NCBI GenBank assembly: GCA_033809995.1
Contig: JAPXKQ010000006.1
Location: 1-64,000, forward strand
Direction: 5' to 3'
DNA: 64,000 bases
Source: Paratissierella sp033809995
GTDB taxonomy: Bacteria > Bacillota > Clostridia > Tissierellales > Tissierellaceae
Part shown: in pieces, positions 17,545 to 26,337 of the stretch
Numbering within the stretch: position 1 is the stretch's first letter
Layout of the letters: every line of letters starts with the position of its first letter
The notes under the pieces: generated by a model
The model's input: the letters and a program-made list of their open reading frames with translations, nothing else
What the model was told of the DNA's origin: nothing
Database searches by the model: none
Program-made: the position numbers and the translations under genes

Positions 17545-18969
17545 ATGGTAGAATATATCAAAAGAACAGTAAAAAATAGTACATTCATAAATTATTTAAA
17601 AGGTCCAGATATATTCCAAAATCTATGGATTAATAGCCTTATATTTAAGCTATTAAATATACTAGTTAATTTTCCTATAACATTTATAAGAAAAATTTAT
17701 AACAAATGTGTAAATACATTTTCAAATAGCTTATTCGTTAAAATTTTGGATTATTTATCTAAAAACTTTCATTATTTATTGGGTTTATATTTAATCATAA
17801 ATATGATAATTCCAGACCATAGATGGTATAACAAATATGGTGTGATTCTTACACTTTTAATTTTTATGATGTTTTTATTTAAGGCTATTATAAGAAAAGA
17901 CATAAATATTGATTTATCTTCAATAGACTATATGCTAGTGATATTCTTCCTAAGTATATTTTTATCTGCAATAACATCACTATTTCCAAGAGATAGTCTA
18001 AATTATTTAATATATTATTTTATTACCTTTTTAGCTATTGTTGTTATTGTGAGTTCTATAAATTCATATAAAGAATTGGATATTTTAGTTAAATTAATTG
18101 TCTTAGGAACATTTCTAACAGCTTTATATGGCATTTATCAATGGAAAGTAGTTGGTATAGAAGTTAATCCTTCTTTAGTAGACTTGACAATTAACCAAGG
18201 AATGGAAGGTAGAGTATATTCTACAATGGGTAATTCAAATGTATACGGTGAGTTATTGGTTTTAACGATGCCTTTTTTTGCACCTATTATATTAAACGAA
18301 AAATCATTATTCAAAAAAATATTTTGGGGGATTCTCTCCTTACCTGTATTGTTAATCCTCCTTAAGACTGGCTCCAGATCAGCTTGGGGTGCATTTGCAA
18401 TAGCAGTATTTATATTTGTTTTCTTTTGGAACAAAAGATATATACCATATCTTATATTGTTGGGAATAATAGCTTTACCTTTCTTACCTTCATCCATATA
18501 TAGAAGGATTATGACTATATTCAACCCCAATGATACATCACTAAAATATAGAAAACAAATTCTAGGACCTGCATTTGCTATGCTAAGAGACTATTGGCTT
18601 ACAGGTGTTGGATTAGGCAGTCGAGTAGTAAATGTTATATATCAAAGGTATAAAAGCTTTGGGCTTACTACTGTGGCACATACTCATAATTTATATGTGC
18701 AAATCTGGTTAGAGGCTGGAATCACAGCAATTATATCCTTTATATTGCTGATTTTTAGACTTGTCAGAAATACATTTGTAGCAGCAAAAGATAAAAGTAA
18801 TCCAAATATAAATAATATATTAATAGCTTCGTTGTCAGGTATACTTGGTCTGTGTGTAATGGGTTTTGTAGATCATGTGTGGTTTTATAATAGGTTGTTA
18901 TTTATGTTTTGGATAAGTGTAGCTATATATCTTACCTCTTTAAAATTGCTAAAGCAGGAACATAATTAA
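17545..18969 (+). CDS. O-antigen ligase / Wzy-like polymerase family membrane protein
   Basis: The 474-residue protein has about ten to twelve membrane segments and the O-antigen ligase core: GRVYSTMGNSNVYGELLV near 225, GSRSAWGAF near 275, and the large outside loop before HTHNLYVQIWLEAG near 380. Such proteins join or polymerise lipid-linked glycans outside the membrane. I start at ATG 17545, eleven nt after the DUF4330 stop with GGTGAG upstream; a longer frame from 17500 would overlap that gene without a ribosome site. It ends the polysaccharide operon. Confidence 0.9.
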   Translation: MVEYIKRTVKNSTFINYLKGPDIFQNLWINSLIFKLLNILVNFPITFIRKIYNKCVNTFSNSLFVKILDYLSKNFHYLLGLYLIINMIIPDHRWYNKYGVILTLLIFMMFLFKAIIRKDINIDLSSIDYMLVIFFLSIFLSAITSLFPRDSLNYLIYYFITFLAIVVIVSSINSYKELDILVKLIVLGTFLTALYGIYQWKVVGIEVNPSLVDLTINQGMEGRVYSTMGNSNVYGELLVLTMPFFAPIILNEKSLFKKIFWGILSLPVLLILLKTGSRSAWGAFAIAVFIFVFFWNKRYIPYLILLGIIALPFLPSSIYRRIMTIFNPNDTSLKYRKQILGPAFAMLRDYWLTGVGLGSRVVNVIYQRYKSFGLTTVAHTHNLYVQIWLEAGITAIISFILLIFRLVRNTFVAAKDKSNPNINNILIASLSGILGLCVMGFVDHVWFYNRLLFMFWISVAIYLTSLKLLKQEHN

Positions 18970-19055
18970 TGATTTTTAAATATTATTATGATATATTATT
19001 AATATAATGATTGTCTACAATCATCGACCAAATATATGTTATTGGAGGACAAGCA

Positions 19056-19757
19056 TTGAAAAAAAATACAAAACTCTATTTGTTTTTATCCTTTTTAATA
19101 AGCTATATAAGTTTTGGTATTATTGTTTTTTCCAAAATTATTTTTAACGAAATATTCAAAAGTCCACTATATTTTTCACTCTTTATATTAGGGTGTCTTG
19201 GACCTTTTATCTCTACCATTATTGTAAAAGGAATAAATAAAGATGAATTAAAATTCGTTAAATCTAAGTCTATGATTTTAATTCCTATTTTTTTAATAGC
19301 TCATTATGGATTTAATATACTATTAAAAAATGTTTATAGATATGGTAGTTTATTAGACTTTTTTAAGTTTCTTCCTATAATGTTGATACTATTTGGCTTA
19401 CAAGAAATAGGTTGGAGAGGCATCGTACAACCAGCCTTTGAAAAGGAAAAAGGTTTTATAAAATCCTGTATTATAACAGGGATATTCTGGGGCATATGGT
19501 TTTTACCATTGATTTTTATTCCACAATTCATTGTGCTACCACAATTTTACACTCAGTTTGTAGCATATTTAGTAGGAATAGGTATATTACTATCTTCCCT
19601 TTATAAATCCAGTAAAAACATTTTAAATTGCATTATATTATCTAGTTTGATATTTGCACTTGCTCCTGTAATAGTATTAAAACAAGGCTTTATGTTAATA
19701 GGAATAGCAGTTATAGATGCAATATTTGCTGGAACCCTAAAAGATAAGAAATTTTAA
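19056..19757 (+). CDS. CPBP-family membrane protein lacking the usual active-site residues
   Basis: The 233-residue protein has about seven membrane segments and the CPBP/Abi (CAAX-protease-like) fold marks. The first motif reads QEIGWRG where EExxxR is normal. The second reads FWGIWFLP where FxxxWHLP is normal, so the His is Phe. The third has SSLIFALA where a His is expected. So the glutamate-histidine site looks lost and it may be non-catalytic. Start TTG 19056 follows GGAGG by seven bases; the longer frame from 19011 has no site. It is followed by a good terminator. Confidence 0.8.
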   Translation: MKKNTKLYLFLSFLISYISFGIIVFSKIIFNEIFKSPLYFSLFILGCLGPFISTIIVKGINKDELKFVKSKSMILIPIFLIAHYGFNILLKNVYRYGSLLDFFKFLPIMLILFGLQEIGWRGIVQPAFEKEKGFIKSCIITGIFWGIWFLPLIFIPQFIVLPQFYTQFVAYLVGIGILLSSLYKSSKNILNCIILSSLIFALAPVIVLKQGFMLIGIAVIDAIFAGTLKDKKF

Positions 19758-19765
19758 AAACTATA

Positions 19766-19808
19766 AAATGCACTTAATCATTAATATTTTAATGTTAAGT
19801 GCATTTTT
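19766..19808 (+). terminator. Terminator after the CPBP gene
   Basis: AAATGCACTTAA and TTAAGTGCATTT pair around a short loop; TTTTTCTTT follows. It may also serve the minus-strand GntR gene, which ends at 19818. Confidence 0.8.
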
Positions 19809-19817
19809 CTTTGAATT

Positions 19818-20513
19818 TTAATCTTCAATTTTTTCATCACTTTTTTGTTCTCTTTGCTTTAACACCTTTTTGAATATCTCTTCAGCAACAGCGTAGTGTT
19901 CTTCAGTTAACTGCATAGCTAACCTATATTCTTTATTTCTATAGGCATCTATTATTTGCCTATGCATCTTTATACTATTTTCTTGAATCTGGGATGTTTC
20001 AGGATTGTAAAAATTTCTAACTAGCATTTCATGAAGAACATTGTACTCCTTAAATAATTTTTTAAGTCTTGAATTGTTTGAATAATCTATAAAGGTCTTA
20101 TGAAACTTATAATCATAATCATAATATCTATCAGTACCTATATACTTCTCCTGCAAAGCTAAAAACTTTTCCAATTTTTCACTTACTTCCTCTATATCAG
20201 CTTTTTTAAATGATAAATTAATACCTGTTTTTACGATTGAAAGAAGAATTTCATTTACCTCGAGGAAAAAATCGTAATCAAAGTCAACAACTGTTGCTCC
20301 AGTCTTATCAATAGATGTAACAAGCCCATCTTGATTTAATCGATTGATAGCATCTCTTATAGGAGATGAGCTGACCCCAAATCTTTTTTGTAATGATCTA
20401 TTAACAAGTTTTGAACCAAAAGGAATTTCACTTTTTAAAATTTCCATTTTTAAAACATCATAAATCTGATCGCTTAAGGTTTTTTTATTTATCTCCACTC
20501 CACTAACTCCCAT
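19818..20513 (-). CDS. GntR-family regulator with FCD domain, likely of the tyrosine genes
   Basis: About 231 residues from ATG 20513: a winged helix (about 10-75, with PFGSKLVNRSLQKRFGVSSS and SPIRDAINRLNQDGLV) followed by an all-helical FCD-type effector domain with metal-ligand-like His residues (FHKTFID, MHRQIIDAYR). Such proteins are usually repressors released by a small acid or amino acid. It is directly downstream of tpl and its transporter, and a 20-bp palindrome lies at the tpl start site, so I infer it controls tyrosine catabolism. GTG 20498 (VEINKK) is an alternative start; the open frame extends up to 20594 without a site. Confidence 0.88.
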   Translation of the reverse strand: MGVSGVEINKKTLSDQIYDVLKMEILKSEIPFGSKLVNRSLQKRFGVSSSPIRDAINRLNQDGLVTSIDKTGATVVDFDYDFFLEVNEILLSIVKTGINLSFKKADIEEVSEKLEKFLALQEKYIGTDRYYDYDYKFHKTFIDYSNNSRLKKLFKEYNVLHEMLVRNFYNPETSQIQENSIKMHRQIIDAYRNKEYRLAMQLTEEHYAVAEEIFKKVLKQREQKSDEKIED

Positions 20514-20571
20514 CAATATTTGTGTTGTATAATCCAATATTCTATTATTATACCATGTTTTGTGAAATTTA

Positions 20572-20602
20572 AAAGAGGTAGAGTAATACTCCACCTCTTT
20601 TC
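20572..20602 (-). terminator. Terminator after the tyrosine transporter gene
   Basis: On the minus strand AAAGAGGTGGAG and CTCTACCTCTTT pair around a short loop and a TT run follows. It separates the transporter from the GntR gene, whose own -10 (TGGTATAAT near 20550) follows. Confidence 0.7.
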
Positions 20603-20617
20603 TTAATCTCTAAAGTT

Positions 20618-21949
20618 CTAGAATGCAATTCCCTTAGCCAATGCGATTATACAAAGGATTGCTGCAAATGGTACGTAAACATATCTACCTATATTGTACC
20701 ATAAGTCACCATATTTCTTTTTAGATCCCATATTGATTTCATTAAGCAAATCGTCTTTTTTCATTATCCAGAACCAAGATATAGCTCCTATGGTTGCTCC
20801 TATTGGGATTATATAAATGGATACTAAATCCATCCAAGGACCCCATTTAAATATAGGTTCCATATTTACACCTATACCAAAGCACACTACAGCTAATATT
20901 ACTAACATTGGAGTACGTTTTAATTTTGGGAATTTGTACATTAATGATTCTCCAACTACTTCAAACATATTTTGAAGTGAAGAAACTCCACCAAATACTA
21001 CGGCTGTAAATAATATTATAGCAAATAATCTTCCAAATGGCATATTTTGAAGTATTGTAGGTAATGTTACAAATAGTAATCCTGGACCTGCTCCAACGTC
21101 TACATTATAAGCAAAACAAGCTGGTATAATAACCAATGCTGCAACTAATGCTGCAATTGTATCAAATATAGCTGTATTTTTTGCACCATCTACTATGTCT
21201 TCATTATCAGAAAGATAGGCGCCATATACTATCATACCACTTCCAGTTACTGATAGTGAGAAAAACGCTTGCCCCATTGCCCAAATCCAAACCATTGGGT
21301 CTGCTAACATTTCCCACCTTGGCGTAAACATAAATTTATATCCTTCTACTGCGCCAGGTAAAAATGCAACACGAATAGCAAGAATTATAAATAGTCCAAA
21401 GAATAATGGCATCATAACTTTATTAGTTTTTTCGATACTATCTGCTCCTAATGTTAAAGTAAGTAGAGTTCCTACTACTACTATTAAGTGATATGGTATT
21501 ACAGAGTAGTCTACTAAAGCAAAAGATTCAAACCATGGACCTGGATCAACAGTCATAAGGCTACCTGTAACTGATTGAGTCCAACCTTTTAGTACATAAG
21601 ATATAATAACTGCATAACCCAATGCTATACACATAGAACCTGCCAATGGAAGCCAACCTATGTATTTACCTATACCTGGTTTTCCACCTGATGCCCAAGC
21701 ATTTTCATAAGCTCCAACTGTACCTGTTTTTGCTCTACGACCAATGGCATATTCGGCAGAAAGACCTACATAACTAAAAATAACTACAAAGATTAGATAC
21801 GCTACTAAAAATGCCCCTCCACCATTACTTCCCATTTTGTAAGGGAATCCCCAAACGTTTGCCATACCTACAGCAGAACCTACACAAGCCAGAATGAATC
21901 CCCATTTGGATCCAAACTTGTTAGTACTTTGTACATTTTTCGTCTCCAT
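20618..21949 (-). CDS. Sodium-dependent amino-acid transporter (NSS/SNF family), probably tyrosine uptake
   Basis: The 443-residue protein has about eleven membrane segments. The first two show the NSS signature: KWGFILACVGSAVGMANVWG and PYKMGSNGGGAFLVAYLIF, holding the Na+ and amino-acid sites. Bacterial members include TnaT (tryptophan) and tyrosine transporters. It lies 119 nt downstream of tyrosine phenol-lyase in the same direction, so importing the enzyme's substrate is the natural inference. ATG 21949 follows GAGGTAAAT-type site. Family call is firm; substrate is inferred. Confidence 0.93.
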   Translation of the reverse strand: METKNVQSTNKFGSKWGFILACVGSAVGMANVWGFPYKMGSNGGGAFLVAYLIFVVIFSYVGLSAEYAIGRRAKTGTVGAYENAWASGGKPGIGKYIGWLPLAGSMCIALGYAVIISYVLKGWTQSVTGSLMTVDPGPWFESFALVDYSVIPYHLIVVVGTLLTLTLGADSIEKTNKVMMPLFFGLFIILAIRVAFLPGAVEGYKFMFTPRWEMLADPMVWIWAMGQAFFSLSVTGSGMIVYGAYLSDNEDIVDGAKNTAIFDTIAALVAALVIIPACFAYNVDVGAGPGLLFVTLPTILQNMPFGRLFAIILFTAVVFGGVSSLQNMFEVVGESLMYKFPKLKRTPMLVILAVVCFGIGVNMEPIFKWGPWMDLVSIYIIPIGATIGAISWFWIMKKDDLLNEINMGSKKKYGDLWYNIGRYVYVPFAAILCIIALAKGIAF

Positions 21950-22008
21950 ATTTACCTCCTCATTTAATTTTTAATTATAGCCGCATCTTCTTTTATTTTA
22001 TATTTACT

Positions 22009-22039
22009 CTATATTCCCGGGAAAAGCCCGGGAATATAG
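22009..22039 (-). other. Strong hairpin between tpl and the transporter
   Basis: CTATATTCCCGGG and CCCGGGAATATAG form a perfect 13-bp stem with a five-base loop. No T-run follows on the minus strand, so it is more likely an mRNA stabiliser or partial terminator tuning expression than a full stop. Confidence 0.7.
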
Positions 22040-22068
22040 AGAATATAACATTGAAATAATGATTTTAA

Positions 22069-23460
22069 TTAATCTGCATAATCAAATTTTGCAGTAAAGA
22101 ATCTTAATTGAGCTGGCTCATAAACAAATTTAAGTGGTCTTATATCTTCTTTATGTTTGTATAAGTTTATTACTGATTCAGCTACAACGTCCATATGTTT
22201 GTAAGTATAAACTCTTCTAGGAATAGTCAATCTAACTGTTTCTAGCTTTGGTTTATGGTTTTCTCCAGTTTTCACATCTCTACCTGCTGATACTATACCA
22301 CGTTCCATTGATCTAACACCAGAGTCAATGTAAAGTGAAGCAGCTAGTGATTGGGCTGGGAATTGTTCTTGTGTTAGATGTGGACAGAATCTTCTTGCAT
22401 CTAGGAATACAGCATGTCCGCCAACTGGTTCAATTATTGGAACTCCAGCTTCCATTAGTCTGTCTCCAAGATATCTAACTTGTTTAATTCTGTGTTCAAT
22501 ATATTCAAATTGCATTGCTTCTCTAAATCCGATAGCTATAGCTTGCATATCTCTACCAGTCATTCCACCATATGATGGCATTCCTTCATATACTACTACT
22601 ATTTCTTTAGCTTTTCCGAATAATTCATCGTCATTAATAGCTAGGAATCCACCGATATTTACGATACCATCTTTTTTACCTGACATAGTAGCTCCATCGG
22701 AGTAACTGAACATTTCATGTACTATTTCTTTTATTGTCTTGTCTTGATATCCTTCTTCTTGTTCTTTGATAAAATAAGCATTTTCTACACATCTTGTAGC
22801 ATCATAGAATACTTTGATTCCATGTTTTGCTGTAATTTCTCTTACTGCTTTCATATTTGCCATTGATACAGGTTGTCCACCTGCAAGGTTTACAGTAACT
22901 GCTAAACAAATGTAAGCTATGTTTTCTGCACCCTTTTCATCAATTAATTTTTGAAGTTTATTTAAGTCGATATCACCCTTGAATGGAACATTTAGTCCTG
23001 CATCATGTGCTTCGTCTCTAATAATATCTACAAAAATACCTCCATTTTTTTCTTGATGATATCTTGTAGTTGTAAAATACATATTTCCTGCAACGTATTG
23101 TCCTGGTTTAATAGCAATACTTGATAGAATGTTTTCAGCACCACGCCCTTGGTGAGTAGGTACTACGTGATTAAATCCGAATAATTCTTTAATTGTTGAC
23201 TCTAAGAAAAGCCAGTTTCTACTTCCTGCATAAGCTTCGTCACCAATCATCATTCCTGCCCATTGAGCGTCACTCATAGCATTTGTACCTGAGTCTGTAA
23301 GTAAATCTATATATACATCTTCTGATCTTAGATTGAATGTATTATATCCTGCCTCCTTTGCTGCTGCTTCACGTTCAGCTCTAGAAATCATCTTTACAGG
23401 CTCAACACTTTTAATTTTGAAAGGTTCTGCTGGGTACTTCTTTAAATTCATAAAATCCAT
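22069..23460 (-). CDS. tpl: Tyrosine phenol-lyase
   Basis: The 463-residue PLP enzyme splits L-tyrosine into phenol, pyruvate and ammonia in the cytoplasm. It is very close to the Citrobacter enzyme as I recall it: TDSGTNAMSDAQWAGMM, THQGRGAEN, the TTTRYHQEKNG loop with the substrate-site Thr, PLP lysine in MSGKKDG near 260, SMERGI with the carboxylate-binding Arg, and the C-terminal LRFFTAKFDY. The Phe-Phe there marks TPL; tryptophanase has His at the matching place. ATG 23460 follows AGGAGG. A strong promoter with a palindromic operator drives it, with transporter and GntR genes behind. Confidence 0.96.
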   Translation of the reverse strand: MDFMNLKKYPAEPFKIKSVEPVKMISRAEREAAAKEAGYNTFNLRSEDVYIDLLTDSGTNAMSDAQWAGMMIGDEAYAGSRNWLFLESTIKELFGFNHVVPTHQGRGAENILSSIAIKPGQYVAGNMYFTTTRYHQEKNGGIFVDIIRDEAHDAGLNVPFKGDIDLNKLQKLIDEKGAENIAYICLAVTVNLAGGQPVSMANMKAVREITAKHGIKVFYDATRCVENAYFIKEQEEGYQDKTIKEIVHEMFSYSDGATMSGKKDGIVNIGGFLAINDDELFGKAKEIVVVYEGMPSYGGMTGRDMQAIAIGFREAMQFEYIEHRIKQVRYLGDRLMEAGVPIIEPVGGHAVFLDARRFCPHLTQEQFPAQSLAASLYIDSGVRSMERGIVSAGRDVKTGENHKPKLETVRLTIPRRVYTYKHMDVVAESVINLYKHKEDIRPLKFVYEPAQLRFFTAKFDYAD

Positions 23461-23506
23461 TGTTACTCCTCCTTTTATTTATATAGAATAGATGTTTTAA
23501 ATTATT

Positions 23507-23526
23507 ATGTATGATGCATCATACAT
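23507..23526. promoter_or_regulatory. Perfect 20-bp palindrome, candidate operator of tpl
   Basis: ATGTATGATGCATCATACAT is its own reverse complement. It begins about 14 nt after the tpl -10 box, i.e. at about +8 to +27 of the transcript, where a bound repressor would block the polymerase. The nearby GntR/FCD regulator is the obvious candidate. Confidence 0.75.
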
Positions 23527-23540
23527 CATCGACCATCTTC

Positions 23541-23569
23541 ATTCTATAACATTGAGGAATATTTGTCAA
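23541..23569 (-). promoter_or_regulatory. Promoter of tpl
   Basis: On the minus strand TTGACA (23569-23564), a 17-nt spacer and TAGAAT (23546-23541). The leader to the ATG is about 75 nt. The rest of 23461-23758 holds only the operator and the next gene's terminator. Confidence 0.8.
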
Positions 23570-23698
23570 TAGGAAAACGATATTTATTTATCAAATTTAC
23601 CGATTATTTTTTCTCCAAGACTAAATTTATTTTATCACATTGTGGCAATAAAGTCATTTCCTTTTATAGTTAATTTATCTGGGCTGTTTTACTTGCAT

Positions 23699-23755
23699 AA
23701 AAAAACCTCTTCAAACAATATATTTGATATAAATATATCATTCTTAGAGGTTCTT
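23699..23755 (-). terminator. Terminator after the PrcB-like gene
   Basis: Minus-strand AACCTCT ... AGAGGTT with an additional inner ATATATTTATATCAAATATAT-type pairing, followed by TTTTTT. Confidence 0.8.
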
Positions 23756-23758
23756 AAA

Positions 23759-24196
23759 CTAATCTACATATTCTATGTCTAAATGTATTGCCTGGGGCAT
23801 TGCTTTTAAATTTGTTTTCACCACAATAACCGGGTATTCATATTCTTGGGTTACTATTTCGTTAGGATTTGGGTCTATAAATTTTGCATATACAATTAAA
23901 TCAAACTTATCTTCACCATAAGGCTCCTTAACAATTTTATCTATATCAACAAAATACCCCTTTGATTTTTTCTCTCCTCTTGTTACTATTACAAAGATTT
24001 CATCTTTAAATTTGAAAGTTAAAGCTCTTTCTTCCATTATATATTTTGGGAGTGCTTCCCTAATCTCTGCTGGTAGTTCTTCCATATCCAATGTTTTAAA
24101 ACTAACTGTGCCATCTTTTCCTTTAAGCACTTTTGGAACAATTAATGCACCTAGTATTATTATAAGTACTATTCCAAATATCAAATACTTTCTCAC
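23759..24196 (-). CDS. PrcB_C-like membrane-anchored protein
   Basis: The 145-residue protein has a membrane anchor or signal (about 4-22) and one outside beta-rich domain. The pattern IVTRGEKKSKGYFVDI near residue 75, then VYAKFIDPNPNE and YEYPVIVVKT near the end, resembles the PrcB C-terminal domain, named from the Treponema protease-complex subunit. Function in clostridia is unknown. It stands alone, with its own terminator before the tpl region and the transketolase terminator before it. Confidence 0.7.
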   Translation of the reverse strand: MRKYLIFGIVLIIILGALIVPKVLKGKDGTVSFKTLDMEELPAEIREALPKYIMEERALTFKFKDEIFVIVTRGEKKSKGYFVDIDKIVKEPYGEDKFDLIVYAKFIDPNPNEIVTQEYEYPVIVVKTNLKAMPQAIHLDIEYVD

Positions 24197-24293
24197 ATAT
24201 ATCCCCCCTATCTAATCTTAGTAATATTTATTCATAGACAAGGGATTATATGCAAAAAGCCTCTAGATAAAATGGGGGCGGGGATGGAAAACC

Positions 24294-24326
24294 AAATAGG
24301 GAAGGTATGGAACCCTTTCCCTATAG
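24294..24326 (-). terminator. Terminator after transketolase
   Basis: ATAGGGAAGG / CCTTTCCCTAT hairpin, followed on the minus strand by TTTGGTTTT. It starts a few bases beyond the stop codon. Confidence 0.65.
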
Positions 24327-24331
24327 TATTT

Positions 24332-26311
24332 CTATTTAGATATTAATTTTAAAGCTTCTTCAACTACATGATCTACTGTTATATTAAATTTATCAAATAG
24401 TTGATTTGCAGGACCAGATGCACCAAAGCTATCTATTCCAATTGCTTTTCCTTCTAATCCAATATATTTATGCCAGCCAAATGTTGTAGCTGCTTCTATA
24501 GAAATTCTCTTTGTAATATTCTTAGGCAATACTGTTTGTTTATATTCTTCATCTTGTTCTTCAAACAATTCCCAAGAAGGCATACTAACTACCCTAACTC
24601 CTATATTTTTCTCTTCAAGAACTTCTGCCGCTTTATATGCTAATTGTAGTTCTGAACCAGTTCCAATTAAGATTAAGTCCAATTTTCCCTTTTCTTCTCT
24701 TACAATATATCCGCCCTTTAAAGCATCTTTACCAGTGCCTTCAAGGATTGGTAACCCTTGTCTTGAAAGTACTAATCCAACAGGTGTTTTCTTACTAGTC
24801 ATTGCCTTGTACCAACCAGCTGCGGTTTCCCTAGCATCTGCTGGTCTAAAGACTATAAAATTAGGTTGTGCCCTAAATACTGCCAATTGTTCAATTGGTT
24901 GGTGAGTTGGACCATCCTCCCCTACTCCTATACTATCATGGGTTAACACATATGTTACAGGCAATTCCATTAATGAAGAAAGTCTCATTGCCCCCTTCAT
25001 ATAATCACTGAATACAAAGAAAGTTCCGCCATAAGGTCTTATTCCACCATGTACATAAAGACCATTTAGTATTGCAGCCATTGCATGTTCTCTTACACCA
25101 AAGTGTATATTGGAACCTATTAAATTATCCCGTGAGAAGTCCTCTCTATTTTTCATATGAGTCTTATTAGATGGTGCTAAGTCTGCTGAACCTCCAAATA
25201 GATTAGGTACTTTATCAGCTAATCTATTGATTAATACTCCAGACGCTTCTCTTGTAGACATATCCTTTTCGAATGTCAAAAACTCTTCTGATTCTAAGTA
25301 ATCCATAGGCACATCTAAATTTATCCAGCTTTCAAATTCTTTGGCTAGTTCTGGGTATTTAGTTTTATATTCAGCAAACATTTTTTCCCAATGTTCATAC
25401 TCTTTAACGCCATTGTCTACTACTTCATTCATATGTTCCCTTACTTCTTCTGGTACATGGAATTCATCTTGTGATTTCCAGATTAAGAATTCTCTTAAGG
25501 AAACTATATTATCTTTACCTAATGGCTCACCATGTGCCGATGCTTTGCCTTGTTTTGGAGAACCATATCCTATTTCGGTTTTAATTACTATAAGAGATGG
25601 TTTTTCTAAATTGCTTTTAGCCAAATTGATTTTTTCCTCAATATCCGTGATATTGTTTCCATCTTCTACATATAAAACTTCCCAGCCTAGGGCTTCATAA
25701 CGCTTAGCAACATCTTCACTAAATGCTAAGTCTGTACTGCCTTCAATAGTTATCTTATTTGAGTCATACAAAACAATTAATTTTCCTAGTCCTAAAGTTC
25801 CAGCAAGGGAAGATGCCTCATTACTTATACCTTCCATTAAACATCCATCACCAGATAGTACATAAGTATAGTGGTCAATAACATCAAAATTGTCCCTATT
25901 GAATTTTGCTGCTAAATGTGCTTCTGCCATAGCCATACCTACTGCATTTGCAATTCCTTGCCCTAATGGACCAGTAGTCACTTCTACTCCAACTGTATGT
26001 CCATACTCTGGATGCCCAGGAGTTTGACTATTTAATTGTCTGAAATTCTGAATGTCCTCTATTGACAAACCATATCCAAAAAGATGCAATAAGGAATATA
26101 AAAGCATTGAGCCATGCCCTGCAGATAATATAAATCTATCACGATTTATCCATTTTGGTTCCTTTGGATTGTGTTTCATATTTTTAGCCCATAATGTATA
26201 AGCCATAGGAGCTGCTCCCAAAGGTAATCCGGGATGCCCCGATTTTGCTTTTTCTACTGCTTCAGCCGAGAGCATCCTGATGGTATTGATGCTTAATTGT
26301 TCAATGTTCAT
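24332..26311 (-). CDS. tkt: Transketolase
   Basis: The 659-residue enzyme matches full-length bacterial transketolase, which moves two-carbon units between sugar phosphates in the pentose phosphate pathway using thiamine diphosphate. Seen: SAGHGSMLLYSLLHL near 65, GPLGQGIANAVGMA near 113, the ThDP/Mg motif GDGCLMEG..N near 153, and FGVREHAMAAILNG with the catalytic Glu near 403; HDSIGVGEDGPTHQP near 460 carries substrate His residues. ATG follows AAGGAGG. It is 26 nt downstream of the tagA-like gene and may share that transcript. Confidence 0.97.
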   Translation of the reverse strand: MNIEQLSINTIRMLSAEAVEKAKSGHPGLPLGAAPMAYTLWAKNMKHNPKEPKWINRDRFILSAGHGSMLLYSLLHLFGYGLSIEDIQNFRQLNSQTPGHPEYGHTVGVEVTTGPLGQGIANAVGMAMAEAHLAAKFNRDNFDVIDHYTYVLSGDGCLMEGISNEASSLAGTLGLGKLIVLYDSNKITIEGSTDLAFSEDVAKRYEALGWEVLYVEDGNNITDIEEKINLAKSNLEKPSLIVIKTEIGYGSPKQGKASAHGEPLGKDNIVSLREFLIWKSQDEFHVPEEVREHMNEVVDNGVKEYEHWEKMFAEYKTKYPELAKEFESWINLDVPMDYLESEEFLTFEKDMSTREASGVLINRLADKVPNLFGGSADLAPSNKTHMKNREDFSRDNLIGSNIHFGVREHAMAAILNGLYVHGGIRPYGGTFFVFSDYMKGAMRLSSLMELPVTYVLTHDSIGVGEDGPTHQPIEQLAVFRAQPNFIVFRPADARETAAGWYKAMTSKKTPVGLVLSRQGLPILEGTGKDALKGGYIVREEKGKLDLILIGTGSELQLAYKAAEVLEEKNIGVRVVSMPSWELFEEQDEEYKQTVLPKNITKRISIEAATTFGWHKYIGLEGKAIGIDSFGASGPANQLFDKFNITVDHVVEEALKLISK

Positions 26312-26337
26312 GTTTTTCCTCCTTGAATTTTTATATA

